Made by a program: the position numbers and the translations under genes. A stretch of DNA of 64,000 nucleotides from Lophium mytilinum (taxonomy: Eukaryota > Ascomycota > Dothideomycetes > Mytilinidiales > Mytilinidiaceae), in contig MU004182.1 in assembly GCA_010093605.1 (NCBI GenBank), positions 1,800,358 through 1,864,357 on the forward strand, read 5' to 3'. Below the pieces are notes generated by a model. It searched no databases and was not told where the DNA came from. It saw only the letters and a program-made list of their open reading frames with translations. Below, in pieces: positions 47,639 through 61,500 of this stretch (position 1 is its first letter; each line of letters begins with the position of its first letter).

Positions 47639-49304
47639 ATGAAGAAACGGAAGAGTGAAAAGAAAGGTTTTGATTGAGCGACCACGACGGCGCGAACTCT
47701 CAGATGAAAGGAGTTTTGGGAAACATGCATGCAGTTTGTAAAAGTACCGATTGGGTGGATACTTGGCTCTATTCTAGCGCAGATGGAGGTAAATACGGAG
47801 GAACCGCTGTACAGAAAAATTCTAAGATCACGTCCACAACCACAAAACCCAGCTTACGAATATAATTTAGGCGTAGGTCAGTTACGATCTGCTTTCAAAC
47901 AGCTTCTATTGTCCAACCCGATCGCCGCCGAGGGAATGTCATTGGTCTCTGCGTCACGTGCTCTACTCACTTCACCTTGTCTTGGTCGGTACAAAAGCCT
48001 CTCCCCCTTCGCTATCTAGCTTGATGTGTATAAGCGGTCGAGCCACATCGGTCTTCAAAACCACACAGCGAAATTCTCAATGATTGGAGTTTGGCAATCC
48101 TAGAATTACATCCTTCTGCTGGGCACAAGGACTCCACCGGGTTGGGGTGTACTTTTTCGGATACTCCACCTTAGCAACCGTGTGTTTTCTTCTGTAGGGT
48201 CTTGACGCACTAGCCGAGACCTATTGGAAGCGAGTCAATCGATATTGTGTATCCCAATCCCGTTCGCCTCTCATAACCAATACCATGTCTCAGGAGGAGA
48301 GGACACAGTTGAAATCCCACTACAATAGCATCGATATGTCCTCATAGCTGTGTTACACACCACCCACTTTTCTACTCGACTTCTCAGTTTCTTTCTATTC
48401 CATTCTGGAGCTCGTCAGGTGGTCGCCCGTGATATCAGTCTTGCTACGGTATAAATCTTTCGCTGGCAAATGCCGCTCTGAATTTTTTTCTATATGAGAT
48501 GCCTTGCAAAGATACGGGGATTTGAGAGGAAGCTTAAATGCTGCCCATCGTGTGGGGTCGACCGCAGAACTACCGGTGCTGGCACTCCGTGTGGTGGTTT
48601 TACATCGGGTGGACTCAACCCGCGCTTCCCGGGCTAATTATGGGAGGCTGTATTGGCTTTGGGCAGATGAACCGAGGCAACCGAAAAGTCTCTAGAGTCG
48701 GGTTGTCACATGGCGATGTTCAAACTGCAATGGGTTCGTGTGCTTTCGCAGATTAGAAGCTAGCGGTATGAAGCTTCATCTCCGTCCCCTAGTTGCTATT
48801 ACTTTCGAGCCGTGGGGCTGGCGTGGAGGATCAGCGGTTGGGGATAGCGGCTATCTGTGAATGAATCTGCGACTCCGCATCGCCGAGGAAGAGAGCCTGC
48901 ATGCTCTCAATAAACGCCCTGCTATTTCCACCGCCATTGGAGTCAGGGATCGACGTTTTGACTACACGATCTGCCCCGCATGAGTAACCTCCGCATGAGT
49001 AACCTCTGCAACAGCGATACGTCTCCTGCGTTGTAATGTGCGCATGAACTTTGCTCAGATGCTATATGATTGTCATATGGGTTCTATGATAGATTAAAGA
49101 CCCTGATTGGATAGTGATACGATCACTCCATTGGTGGTTCAACCATACTGAGTACAGCAGTATGTCTCGAGCTGCCCTTGCCTGTGGCATGCCATCGCCT
49201 GTAGATCCACACACCGTCAATTTCCAGAGAGTACGACGACCCTCGTACGAAGTCGCCGTTCTTGTCAAACAAACGTACCCAGTCTCCACCCGACAGACTT
49301 ATAC
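47639..49304. other. Intergenic region between convergent P450 and MFS genes
   Basis: 1.67 kb. A 16-bp direct duplication (CCGCATGAGTAACCTC, then a near copy) lies at about 48975-49006. No coding frame is convincing. Confidence 0.45.
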
Positions 49305-51433
49305 TTACAGCCCACCATTGCCCGCAGAGACGCTTCCTTCGCTTTCCGTCTTCCTGCTTCCTCGCGACTTGACGCGGTGCGTGATAGCCTCCACATCCGC
49401 CGGCAGGAAACCTTTCGACCTCTTCAGGTGGATTTCCACGACCGGTGACAGATACTCCTTCGAATTCTTGCTGCATAAAGCAAAGACGATGGCCAGACCC
49501 CCAAAGAGGATGCATATCTCATACACATATGCGAACGCATGTATATAGCACGACTGCAGCACTTGCCCGGCCTTTAGTAGACCTAGCGGGTTCGCCCCTG
49601 CAAAGGCGGGACTGGTGACATCCCCCGCCAGAAAAGACTGGACGGCTACTGGGAGGTTGAGGAGGGGGACGCCGGCTGCGGCGAGGGCGGGCACTAGGCG
49701 TGATTTTACTTGGCCCTTGAGCTTGTTCTTGAGCATGACAGGGGCGATGATCTGGTTTCTTGAGTGAGCAATATGGAATGGTGGAACGGGACAGAGGTAG
49801 CTTACCGAGGTCATCGATCCACCGTATGTACGGAGGGATTGGGCTATCCCAGTAGCGACTCCGAGGTACTCGTGGCGGACAGCGACTTGGATCATACCAA
49901 TACATGCGACGGTTGTGGCCATGTAGAAACCGCCGGAGAGGGTGGCAAGGGCGATAGCTGATGCTGGTGAGGAGGTGGCTAACAAAGCTGCGTTAGTAGA
50001 CGAGACTGGAAGAAATATAGTTGCTGAGATCTCTACGGGGGGTCTGAAGGAGAGACTTACAAAGCGTAGCCTGCGCACCTCCCACAATCATAAATGCGAC
50101 CACGAAGAAAGTCAGCCACCATCGAGCAAATCCGCGTTGTATCACATATCCAACAAGGGGTGCGAAGACGGGTCCTGCCAGACCATGTGCCATGCCGTAA
50201 AGCCCCTGCGTGATAGGTTTTGTGGTATACAGGATTTCGACCTCTTCTGACCACAGAGTTGAAGTAGCGTCTCCTATACCGCTCACGAACAGGACGAAAA
50301 GAAGTGTGCTGTATGATCGCCATTCGGTCACGAGAGGTCTGGGCAGGAACGCCCATGGGGAACGGGAGTGGAAGAACTCCCAAATAACGAAGACGAAGAT
50401 GAGGCCGACACCAAGGAAGGTTGGGAGCAACACTCCGACGGAGTCCCTGGGAGGGATTTGTGTCAGCACGTATTGCGCTCTAAATTCATACATCTCAGAA
50501 CTTACCATGAATAAACCGTACCCCCAAAGAGGAGACCAATAGCAACGAGTGTCAACATGGTGACGTATAGGAAATGCCCAGGCCAGTCAAATTTCTTAAG
50601 TCGCACCCCAATGGACTCAAGCTGTAGGGCGGTCCTACGCTTCTCAGGCTGGTAGAAAATAGCAATACCGATGAAGCCGGCGATGTTGTGAGCAAAGGCC
50701 ATCCAGTAGATATCTCTCCATGTGGTATGCAGGACGAAGGCATGACCAATGAGAGGCGAGAATGCAGTGGCTGGAATCAACGAGAATTCGAAAAGCCCGA
50801 TTGCCAGTGGCCGATGCCGCTTTGGAACCATCTCGGCAATCATTGTGAATGAGAGCGAGTGCGCAGCCGACGATATACCGATCAGGACGCCAGATCCGAT
50901 CAGGGCTCCTTGAGAGTGGCATGTGGCTGATACAACGCAGCCGATGAATCCGATCACGTTTCCTGCGAGGAGGAGTATTTTGCGCTCGAAGGTGTCGCTG
51001 AGCTGACTGACGACAGGAGTCAAGAGCGAGCCTGTAAGACCGTTCGATACCAGTAACCAGGCATAGTTGTTTGGCGCGGGTCCTGAATATGTTTCAGCGA
51101 AGCCAGAGAAAAGACAAGATGCTTGAGAACATACCAACATCTGCCACGATAGACGTGAAATCCGTCCGGGCCATGTTAACGACGAAAACGTCTGCCATAT
51201 AGCCAATCTGGATAGACTGGAGCACTCATTCAGCGTCTAGGTCTAGGCTCCCTTACTTTGCGTGCGAGACTTACAAGAAACGCGAGGAATAGCGGGAAGG
51301 TAAACTTGAATGGCCTTTCCGGTATCTCCTCATCCGCTTCAATTATACCCGCATGATGATTATGGGGGTCTTCGAGATGCTGAGGCCGGCTGTGCTCCAA
51401 CTCTTTGGAGGTCCTTGAATCTAGCGCAGACAT
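49305..51433 (-). CDS. MFS multidrug/siderophore efflux transporter, TRI12-like
   Basis: Model complement(join(49305..49751, 49806..49978, 50061..50446, 50506..51082, 51135..51216, 51275..51433)), 607 aa; five introns of 54, 82, 59, 52 and 58 bp all have GTAAG or GTATG donors, and the frame closes exactly. The hydrophilic N-terminus (about 45 residues, His/Glu-rich) is followed by about 14 hydrophobic segments. The loop motif SQLSDTFERK matches the MFS motif A position; NNYAWLLVSNGLTGSLL, GLLFGGTVYSWDS and TYGGSMTS are typical of the TRI12/siderophore-transporter group (DHA2-like, 14 TM). A likely plasma-membrane drug, toxin or siderophore exporter; the substrate cannot be told. The C-terminus is basic and cytosolic. 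Confidence 0.88.
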
Positions 51434-53503
51434 CTTGAAAATGGAGCAGAGTCTACTGCAGAAGAGAAGTAAGGGAAAGGGAGCAATGAAACCTCAGCGG
51501 TCAGTTCGTAGCTTCAGAGCAACGGAAGGAGCTATGAAGAAGGTAGAAATAGTTCATCTTATATCATCGGTTAGCTTTACTCCACTTTAATTACCCGGTT
51601 TGAAGGAATTATCTGTTTCTCTTGTGATGATTCAGGGAAGGGTCGCATCGTTTGGTCAGGATAAGGTGCACAGACTCTACAAGCTCCGAGTTGAAGCTTG
51701 TAATATATTCTTGCGGGGAAGCCTGTCTTCCTTGCATCCAGAAAGCCATACATGACCCTGCATGCCCATACAATTCCTCAAGATGGTAGAACCCGGAAGA
51801 CTATCGTTCTATATTGACCCTAGTCAGAGCACTTTGGGTTAGGTTTCAATTTTCAAGCTTTCCAACAACAGAGAACAAGGCGGCAATCTGGGGGCCATTT
51901 GTGGGGTAATTTTGTCTCTGCACAACTTCCTTACGGATGCTGAGTGTCCGTAGCAGATCTTCAATGTATATCCGACCGTATTCGATATGTTGTGCCGTGC
52001 TATGTCAGAGAACCTCGTGTCAGTATGTGGAAGAGCAAGGGTACCTGGAAAACCCGGCAGCTAGGCCCAACGGGTTTCAAATACGCCACGGAGAAAGTAG
52101 GAAAAGGCATAGGTAGAACATCTACGTGTGTAAGATATATGTTTGATGCCGTAGCTTGCCGAAGCGGTCCAGGTACCCGGGAGAATTAGCCGAAACGGTG
52201 TTGCAAAGCACATCGGGTACAGTAAATACCCGGATAGCAAGCACAATGTAAAAAGCCTTCGTATCTAGAAAATTATCCGAAGGAGATAGGACTACTTCTA
52301 TTGGCAAGTACATCGTGATTAGATCTATGTGATTGGCGCATAGTGCGCATCTTACCGTCGCCATCACGGGTACACTGGTCCTACCCAGCAAGGACATACG
52401 CTTCGATAAGAGTTCGAGTGTTGAAACTGTCTAGTTACCTTAGCATGATTTAATTGTTGCTTTTAGACATAGTACCGAAGAGAGCAGGAGAGAAAGAAAG
52501 CACGAATCAAACCTGGACTGGAAACTCAGAGGCAGGGCTCTTGACAGAATGAGAAAAAGAAGCAGCTGCAATCCCGGGCTAGAATATCACTGGAGATCTG
52601 TTCGGCTGTACATAAAATAGTGCTAATTGACAAGGGGTTGTTAGCTCTACTACCATATTACTCCTATGTCAGATTGGAAAAGGACGAAACTGGTTAGGTA
52701 TGAAACACCGGATTTTTCCAAATGCTGATCTGTCTGAACGAAAGAAGCTAGGAAGCTCCGGAGGAAAGAAAAGGCGTTGACTAAAGGAGGAAGGCAGACA
52801 GCAGAAAACGACGAGGGAATAGGCGAAGTGAGAGGACAAAGGGTGGACGAGCTAAAAAAGCGAGGGTATCTGAGTCTAAGGCTGATGGATGGGAGTGCTT
52901 CACGCAGAGTGCAACGGTTGAATGGATCCCATGCGGATGAACGGAAAGTTTCAGCGGGGCTTTGGAGCTGTTGGCACAAGTTGGACAGAGCTCCGAAATC
53001 TATTGCATCGGTCTTCGAGCCCGACGCGTTTTGCGGGAGCGCCTGGCGTTACAAAGAAGTTCGTTGATACCCATATCCTCGGAGACATGTATGGATTTCT
53101 TGGTGAGATGGAACATGAAAGCTAAGGATCTTGAAAAGGTGACTGAGAAAGACATGGTAAATTTGATGACGTATTTTGCGGATCACTGAGGATGCGGAGT
53201 GTTGAAGTAACAGAAAACAAGCACACTGATATTGAGACTGGTACAAAGGAACAGTGCTGTGCCTTTATAGAACCACTCGTTGTATGAAGATGTCGAGTAA
53301 GCCGTAGCTAGGATCATCCAGTAGTCTGTCAAGATTTCGTAAACAGCATGGGGGATTAGCAACTTGAATGACATCCGCTCAATGACCTGAGAAAGTGTGT
53401 ATACTTGGGAATCAAGATACACGACCTATCAATTACCCTGCAACTCCAAGTTGCTTAATGCGTGTATATCGACACGGAGCCTCGACCAGATCTGCAGTCC
53501 AGG
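51434..53503. other. Intergenic region
   Basis: 2.07 kb between the MFS start (-) and the stop of the last F-box gene (-). AT content rises toward the right. I see no supported gene, repeat or RNA. Confidence 0.45.
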
Positions 53504-55218
53504 CTAATGGCTTAACGGGCATCCTCGTATAGGACACTTCCCTTTGCCATCTTTTAGGAAAGTAAAACGGTTGAAAATAGGCATCTCAATGGTCCTACGT
53601 AGTAGGTAGTCCTGGACGTGTTCCCAATGGCAATCATGATCATCTTCGTCGTCGAGACCGAATTCCTTTTCACGACTGACTTGTAAGACGTTGTAATCGT
53701 CATTGGGACCTGGGAAAAAGCCATCCTGATTCTTGGCCAAAGAGCCTAAGTCGTCAAGGCGAACGTAGTCCAAGCTCAGGTACGTGGGTAGCTTGGAAAC
53801 AAAACTTTTCCAAGACCGTTGATTTTTAGGGAAGGTCAGACCAGCAAGGTACAGGCCTCGCAAGTTCGGAGCCAGTAAATGCAAAAACCTGAAGAGTGTG
53901 TCTTCCGGCGTGTAGAACTTTCCCAGGGTCAAATTCTTCAATTGAGGCCAGGGAAGTTCTCGGAGATTGTCCGCGCCATCATAAAGAAGATGATTCAGGA
54001 TATTGAAGTCCGGACTGGTATCCATAGACCTTCCTGCGTAGATCAAACAGTCCGGTCCGACATCAAGGGCAAGGGTTTGCAGTGCTTTAGCACGCAGGAC
54101 AACGTTCGCCAGTTCGACGACCGGATTGCTGAGCGCTTCTATTGCGCGATACCTCATCTGAACGTGAAGACTGGTGAGAACTTCAAAAACAGGATAAATC
54201 TTGGCGATCTTGTTTTTCGCATTGAGCGATTGGTCAAAGTTAGGCCAGTCTGCTTGTTGGTCGTGCTAATTCAAGTGAGTCTGGCAGAGAAAGGAGTTGC
54301 CATGAACATCGAATTGTAGAGACTTGAAGGTCTTAGAAAGGCCCCCGTTCGCTAGACAAGAAAGTAGCCAAGATAGCTGAGGGATACCTTCCAGCCATCT
54401 TACTTGAGGGTCCCACGGAACACGTTCGTAATCTATCTCGATAGGCGGATTTCCCCCCTCATCCCTCCACTCCGTCGGCGAGATCGCGATTTTCTTCCGA
54501 TAGGTAGACCAAAACGCATGCATGAAGTCTTCCATAACACATGCAGATCGCAAGTTCGTCATCTTCTCGATAGCAGATGAAAATCCGTTCAAGGATTCCA
54601 GCATTGGGTTATTGGAGTTGATATGGTCGTCGCAGCATTCACATAATTGGGCCGACGCCTCTTGATACACTAAGCAACGTTGGTAATAAGCTGTGAGGTC
54701 CTGAGCTTCGACCTGAGCTTGTCTCACAGCCCCCTTATTAGGGTCGTACCACCTGGTGTCTATGCGAGCAAATAAATCAGTACCGGTGAAGGGGTTCAGA
54801 GTATACATGTAGGACCAAGGACCCTTGATCCTGGTTGAAGATAGCGCGGTGGGAGATTAGGACAAGGCAACTTGTAGTCGGCAATTAGCTGAAAAATCGA
54901 CTCACTCCATATTGACAGTGCGTTCAGCCATGCTTCTTGATTTTCATATTTCCGAGGTAGATCCTTGAAGAATACTAGCTCTTTCACAAATTTCGCATAG
55001 CCTAGTGTCTTCGCAATCATGATGAACCACTCTAAACTGTCGGGAAACAATCCGATATGGACAGTTTCGAAGACATGTCGCGCTGCTATCCGCGCGAGCT
55101 GCTTGCAGGTCTCACGAAGCAGCTTTAGAGAGATGAAATCTGCACGGAGGAACAGGATGATGCGATCCTGGAGCTCCTCGGGCAGTTCCAGAAGACGTGC
55201 CGGTGGTGATGAATTCAT
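53504..55218 (-). pseudogene. F-box protein gene, possibly decaying or with unusual introns
   Basis: Three blocks on the minus strand read as one F-box protein. 54796-55218 encodes the F-box (LLELPEELQDRIILFLRADFISLKLLRETCKQLARIAARHVFETVHIG). 54266-54808 and 53504-54157 encode the rest (LKNLTLGKFYTPEDTLFRFLHLLAPNLRGLYLAGLTFP). The second and third blocks are in the same frame, separated only by an in-frame TAG at about 54266-54268. This stop could sit in a 42-nt intron (GTTCAT...TTAG) or be a real nonsense change. The first and second are in different frames; possible introns end at 54831 and start at 54871 (GTTGCC) or 54916 (GTCAAT), while the best donor there (GTGAGT) gives a stop. No model uses only good splice sites. 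The gene is about 350 bp from the RIP tract, so leakage of RIP is a reasonable suspicion. Confidence 0.55.
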
Positions 55219-55560
55219 TCTAAAGGATTGAACAAGTCAATCTTGAACACTTAGGAACGTCCCTGTGTTAACCTTTCAACGCATTTAACGCGCGTTAGTT
55301 CTATAGGGTTGCTTCAAGTCGATTTCAATGGTAAGGAAAGAGGGCGCTCGACGATCGAGCTGCGACTCTAATTCTGCTTAGCCTGTGAGGGAATGCTGCG
55401 ATCACTGCTTAAGGTGAGTGAGGGCAGAGAACAGGTGGGGTTGTGGAAGTTAAGTGCGGATGCGATTATCTCAGGTGCCTCAGCCGCTTCTCCGAGTTAT
55501 TTTAAGGCGTTCCACCACCCAATATAGTAAAGGCCGCCCCACTACCCCCTTACTTAGCCT
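55219..55560. other. Transition between gene DNA and the AT-rich tract
   Basis: Upstream region of the last F-box gene; composition is still balanced but moves to CT-rich and then AT-rich sequence at the end. No gene is seen. Confidence 0.5.
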
Positions 55561-58500
55561 CTAGCCCTCCCTTCCTCCCCCCTAAAATTCCTTGGAATTT
55601 GCGTCTAAGGATTTATAGGCGCCTGTTTAGTGTAAACTAGTCTATTTTTAACAGGTATACCTTTTTTAAATATTAACTATAAGGTAAATTTATTAGCTAT
55701 AGTCTTAGTATTTAATATATTTTAATTATAAGTTCTTTCTCTACTATCTTTTAAGAGTTATACCTAGCTAGCTATAGTATTAAGGGTTAATATATAGTAT
55801 TAAAGTTAAAAGTATATTTTTTAAAACTAGACTACTATATCTTATTTCTCTATATATATTTTTTAGCACGCCTATATTATAATAGATTATGCCCCGCCCT
55901 CTAGTTATATATTTATCTATTACTAGCTACTAGCCTTCTACTTCTATATTTATTATATTACCTAGCGCTATCTATACGCTAGCCCGCCTAGCGCCTACGC
56001 GCCTTTCTTCTCTATATATATAGCTTCTTTCTAAAGGCCTCTCTTTCTACTTCTTATATAACCTCTTAAAATTAACCTATCTAGTTACTTTATACTACTA
56101 AGCTTCTCTATACTATAACTATAATATTAGGTTATATTTAATACTCTAACTAGTACTAATTCTTTTTTACTATTACTACCTTAAACCTTAATTCTTATTT
56201 ACTAAGCTATTTAATAAGCTTAGTTTATATATCTATATAACTATATATATAATACTAAAAGAGTATATAGCTATACTATTTTACCTTACTAAGTACTATT
56301 ACTATAGACTTTATAATAAGTAATCTACTACCTCTACTAGGCGCTAGAGCCTCTACTAATAATCTAGAATCTAGATATTCTAGATATAGTAGCTTATAAC
56401 TATTTTTCTACTTTCTATTATTCTATATATAGTTCTACGCACTCTTTAAGTCTTTTTATAAGACTCTAAAGAGCGCGCCCCTCTAAAAGCTAACTAAAGA
56501 AGATATCTAGTAGTCTACTTAAGAAGATACCTAGTAGTCTACCTAAACTATATATATAGATACTTAGCTTACCTAAGATAAAGATATTATTAAAGATAAC
56601 TATATTAATAACTCTATATATACTCTAGACCTAATAGTCTATAGCTCTATTATTAAGTACTATACTTCTAGCTATAGCTATAACCTAGGCATATTTCTTA
56701 ACTCTATTAATAATATTACTAAATTTCTAGACTATTTACTTCTATCTAGTAATAAATAGTTTAATAGCTTAATTAAGATTATAGACTCTTAGAATTTTCT
56801 TATATAAGTTTAAGCTAATTCTATCTACTTCTTTTATATTCTTAGAAGCTATTAAGCTATAACTAAGATTCTTTAGTAAATGCGCAAGAATAACTAGAAA
56901 GTATAGCGCAAGCTCTAAGATAAAATTAGAGTTCTTAAAGACAACTATAATAAAAAGAATAATAAGTTAGAAGCTGCGTATAAGAAACTTAAACGCCTAC
57001 TTAATATTAAAACTAAACTAGAAGAATATAAAAATAAACTCTATACTTATAAGAAGATAGTAGCTTTACTAAATAAGACTTTTACTTCTCTTAACGCAGA
57101 TATTAAGGCCTAGTAGAAGAACTATATTTAAGCTAATAAGTAATCTATTAAGTAAGAAAAGATTATAGAGCACCTTATAGCTAATCTTACTTAAGTAGCT
57201 AAGAATAAGTATAAATATAATATGCGCCTTACTACTTTAGAGAATAAAATTAAAATACTATAGATACTTTAGCGCACTTTTATACCTGCGCCTACTATAG
57301 CCTCTTCTATAATAATACCCTTTATAGTACTCTATCTACTTTATTCTATTACTTCTCTACTACCTATTAACTCTATTACTATAGTAGCTAAAGATCTACT
57401 TACCTCCCTTAATAGAGTAATCTATTTAGAAGAAGTATAAGCTAATAATAGCCTCTTAGTAGAATATAACTATAATACTAATTAACTTTATTATACTATA
57501 GAGTATATAAGTAATAAAAATTAAGCTTACTATACTATAGAATATATACGCGGTTACTATAACTCTAGCCTACTTTTATCTAATAATAGAAGCCCCTCTT
57601 ATTACCGTAATTATATATATAGCCTATCTTATTATTATAACTACTTCTATAAGTATTACTCTTATTATTACTTATACTTATACTTATACTTACGCTTATA
57701 TTTATAAAATATAAGCTATTTCTATTACTATTACTAAGACCCCTATATTAAGACATTTAAAGATTATTAAAATCTTAGTATTACCCTAAATAGAGTTCTA
57801 TATATAGAAGATAAGTTCTAGCCCTATCTAGATAAGTTTAAAGATAATAAAAATAAGTACTCTAAGTTTTATTATAGATTTCTAAATAAAGTTAACTATA
57901 GTAGCTATGCTATAAGATCTAGTAAACCCTTATATTTTACCTATCTTAGTAAGTAACTTATAGGTATACCCCTTAAAGGCTTTTACGCCTAGTAAAATAG
58001 CTACTAGCTCTTTCTTACTATCTAGAAAGCTATTATATTCTTAGACTTTATTAGAAATTTCTAAATTAAGAAACGCGCGGAGAATACTAGTTACTTATAT
58101 AACCTTCTAGAAGACTACGCATTTTACTACTCCGCGGGCTTTATACTACTCTATAAAAGTTTACCTACTTCTTATATAAAATTTACGCGCAGGCTATATA
58201 AATAATTCTTAATTATAGATAATCTAGTATTATAGGTAATTATTATAGTTAATAACTACTTTATAGTCCTTATAAATATAGCTATCTACCTTCTCTATCT
58301 AACTTTCTAAAACCGCCTAATCCGCCTAGGTTATAGATAGATAGATAATAATATAGATAGGGCCTTATATACTAAATATATAATTATCACATATAGTAGA
58401 AAATTTAAAGTTACACTAGTATATCTAGTTATCTCTTCTTACTACCTCTACTAGAGCTTTATAGTCTATAGTAACTTTATATATATTATAGACTTTATAT

Positions 58501-61500
58501 ATTATATAGATAGTAATACCTATATATATTTCTAAGAATTATATAACTATTACTAACCTTAATAATTTTAATATTCTAGTGGACTATTAGAGCTAGTAAT
58601 ACATGCGCTAGATATCCGGGCTAGGGAATAGCATATAATATATATATTGCGCGTTAGATAATAGACTATATAGTAATTTAGAATGCATCTAATTGCAGTA
58701 TATATATTATAAAATAGAAAGATAATACTAAGTATAAAATAGAGCCTACTTATACCCTATTTACTAATTCTATACTACTATTTCTTATCCCTAATACTCT
58801 TAAGCAACTTAATAACTAGCCGCAGGCTTTCTTCTCTAGAATCCTGTACCTTAATATAGGCAGCTATAAACTTTTAATATTAGTTCTTATTAGATATAAT
58901 TATAGTATTATTTTTATACTAGCTATATTTATCTTTCTTTATATAGAACTGCTACCTAAATTACATAAATAAGAGATTAAGAGGGCACCGCTTCTAGTAG
59001 TTCTTTATTTTAATACTCTTCTTAGCCTCCCTATAAATTAGAGCTAAGCGGTATAAGTTATTATTAGTAAGGGGCTCTATATTATTAATCTTATTATTCT
59101 ATAGTTAATATAATTAGTATATTATACTTTAGCTCTCTACTTTATATAATTATCTATACTATCTATAATATCTAATAAAGTGTCCCTAAGGGGGAGGCTA
59201 GATAAAATTAAACGCGGTAAGAATAAGTATCTAGAGTTAAATAGTTATGCTTTACTTTTAATGCGCTTTATTAGTATATATATCTTCTTGCGTTAGTTAA
59301 TAAGGTTCTACTACTAATTCTACTTCTTTACTTTTATTCTCGCCACCCTTATAGTAAAGGCCTATTATTATTCCGGTATTATATCTTTAGTTAAATCTAA
59401 TATATTATAGCGGTTAGGGTTATTATATATATTTTTATTATTATCTTCTTTATAGTTTATATGCCGACCTACCTATTTTATAATAAATTCTTACTAGTAG
59501 GATAATAGTTAGTACTTGCGGCATAAGCTAAGTGCCCGCTATTAGGTAAGATATTTATTATAATTTACTACCCTAGCTTATAGTTAGCATAGTCTTATAT
59601 AAGGGGGGCGGTAGTTAATACTAGTAGCGGTAACCCTATAAATTAGATTTATGCGCTTCTAGCCTAAGGTATATTTACTAATAGTATAGTAGAGGTAAGT
59701 ATATATATATATAATAGTATTACCTAAAAGAGGGTTAAAAAACTTTTTTAAGTATCTTTATATCTTTAAGGCGTTTATAGACTATTCTATAAAAAGTAGG
59801 TCTATAACTACTACCTAGATAGCCTTAGCTATAAAGATTACTAGTAGCCTCTATAATCTATTAGAATGCTATCTAACACTAGGTTAGTAACTAATCTTAG
59901 CTTAGTCTTTATCTACTCTAAAGAGATAGTTCTAATTCTTTATTAGCGTTAATGCAGTACTAGTAATATCTAGAGTTATAGAACTAAGACTATAGTATTC
60001 TTATATAATATTATAAGCAACCTTTATTATAGTATTATAGAAATAACTAAAAGTATTATAAATCTAGGTTATATATTATAATTAGCTATTATATAAGGTT
60101 ATAGAAGTAGAGAGAGAATAATATACCTTCCGCGCATAAAAAGAGTCTAGAGTAGTAGGGATATTAGCTTAAGTATAGAATAGTTAGTCTTTATAGACGT
60201 CTGCCTATATTTATATTAGTACTTACTAAAATATATTTAGCCTAATACTTTTAGTCTAGGCTATAAGGTTATTACTATATTTTCTAATTATATTAGTGCC
60301 TAATACTATACTTCTAAGTATCTAGTATTTTATTTATTCTTCTACTACTATATATTTTACCTCTATAGTTAGTACTTTAGTATACCTATCTACGCTATTT
60401 TATATCTAAATTATTTTACTATATTATTTTATACTAAGGGAGCTAATACAGTTATAGACGGGTATACCTCTACCTATGCCTAAAAAGTAGCTAGTAGAAA
60501 AGAAGAATAGTAGACCGCTTAATATAAAGGTATTAGACCTAGTTATTTAGTTAATAGCCCTGCGGGCTTCTATTCTAGCCGCTGTCTTATCTTAGACTAC
60601 GGCGGCACTCTAATAGGTATTTATTAGTATATACTACTTAGTAGAGTAGCTATAATATATATATAAGCTAATCTTATACTTAAAGTCTATTTATATATAG
60701 AAGTTAGTATTACTAAATTAGAAGATAGGCGTATACCTATTCTTATTCTCTATACCGCGTTTTCTCTTTCCGGCAAGAGATAAGGTGCGGCTAGACGGCT
60801 AAGATAATATAGTATTACTATCTTAGAATATTCTAGTAGTATATTCTCTTTTACTTATTAAGTTCTATATATTTATTATTAGTTAGCAGGCGTTAGAGTT
60901 AAGGGAGCTAGGCGTGTTACTATGTTAATTAGTTTTAAGGTAGCGCATTTTTACTTTTTTACTATCTATAGTTATACGCGTTAGCTATATATATATTAAT
61001 ATATACTATAAATAGGGTATATAGTATAGTATATTTAAGTTATATAGTAAGTTTCTATTTAGGATAGAGAAAAATAGTTCTATATTACCTTTTACTATAT
61101 TTAAGTAAGTAATATTAAGCCTTACTAAATAATAGATAGGGGGCGTATAGTAAAAGAATATTCTATTTCTTAAGGTAGAGTGCAAGAATAATAACTATAA
61201 AGGGAAGTAAAGTAGATTATAATTAAGTAGTATAGAGAGAAGAGAATAAAGGGAAAGTAAGTTGCGCGTTTATTATAATAGAATATAATAGAGCTAGCTA
61301 GATGCAGTCTATATATATTAACTTAGCGTCTTTAGCTAGTTATATACCTCTTCTCTATCCCCCCCTTAATAAAGCCCTATTATTCTATATAATTAAATAC
61401 TTCTATTTATATAATTACCTCTTCTATTATATTACCTTAGACTAGAGCTTATACTTATATACTTATATTAACTTCTACTAATTACTATATATACGCTGCC

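Noticed and set aside
45965-51433. Secondary-metabolite gene cluster
   Set aside because: Only a P450 and a transporter are present; no PKS, NRPS, terpene synthase or pathway regulator is visible in the window.
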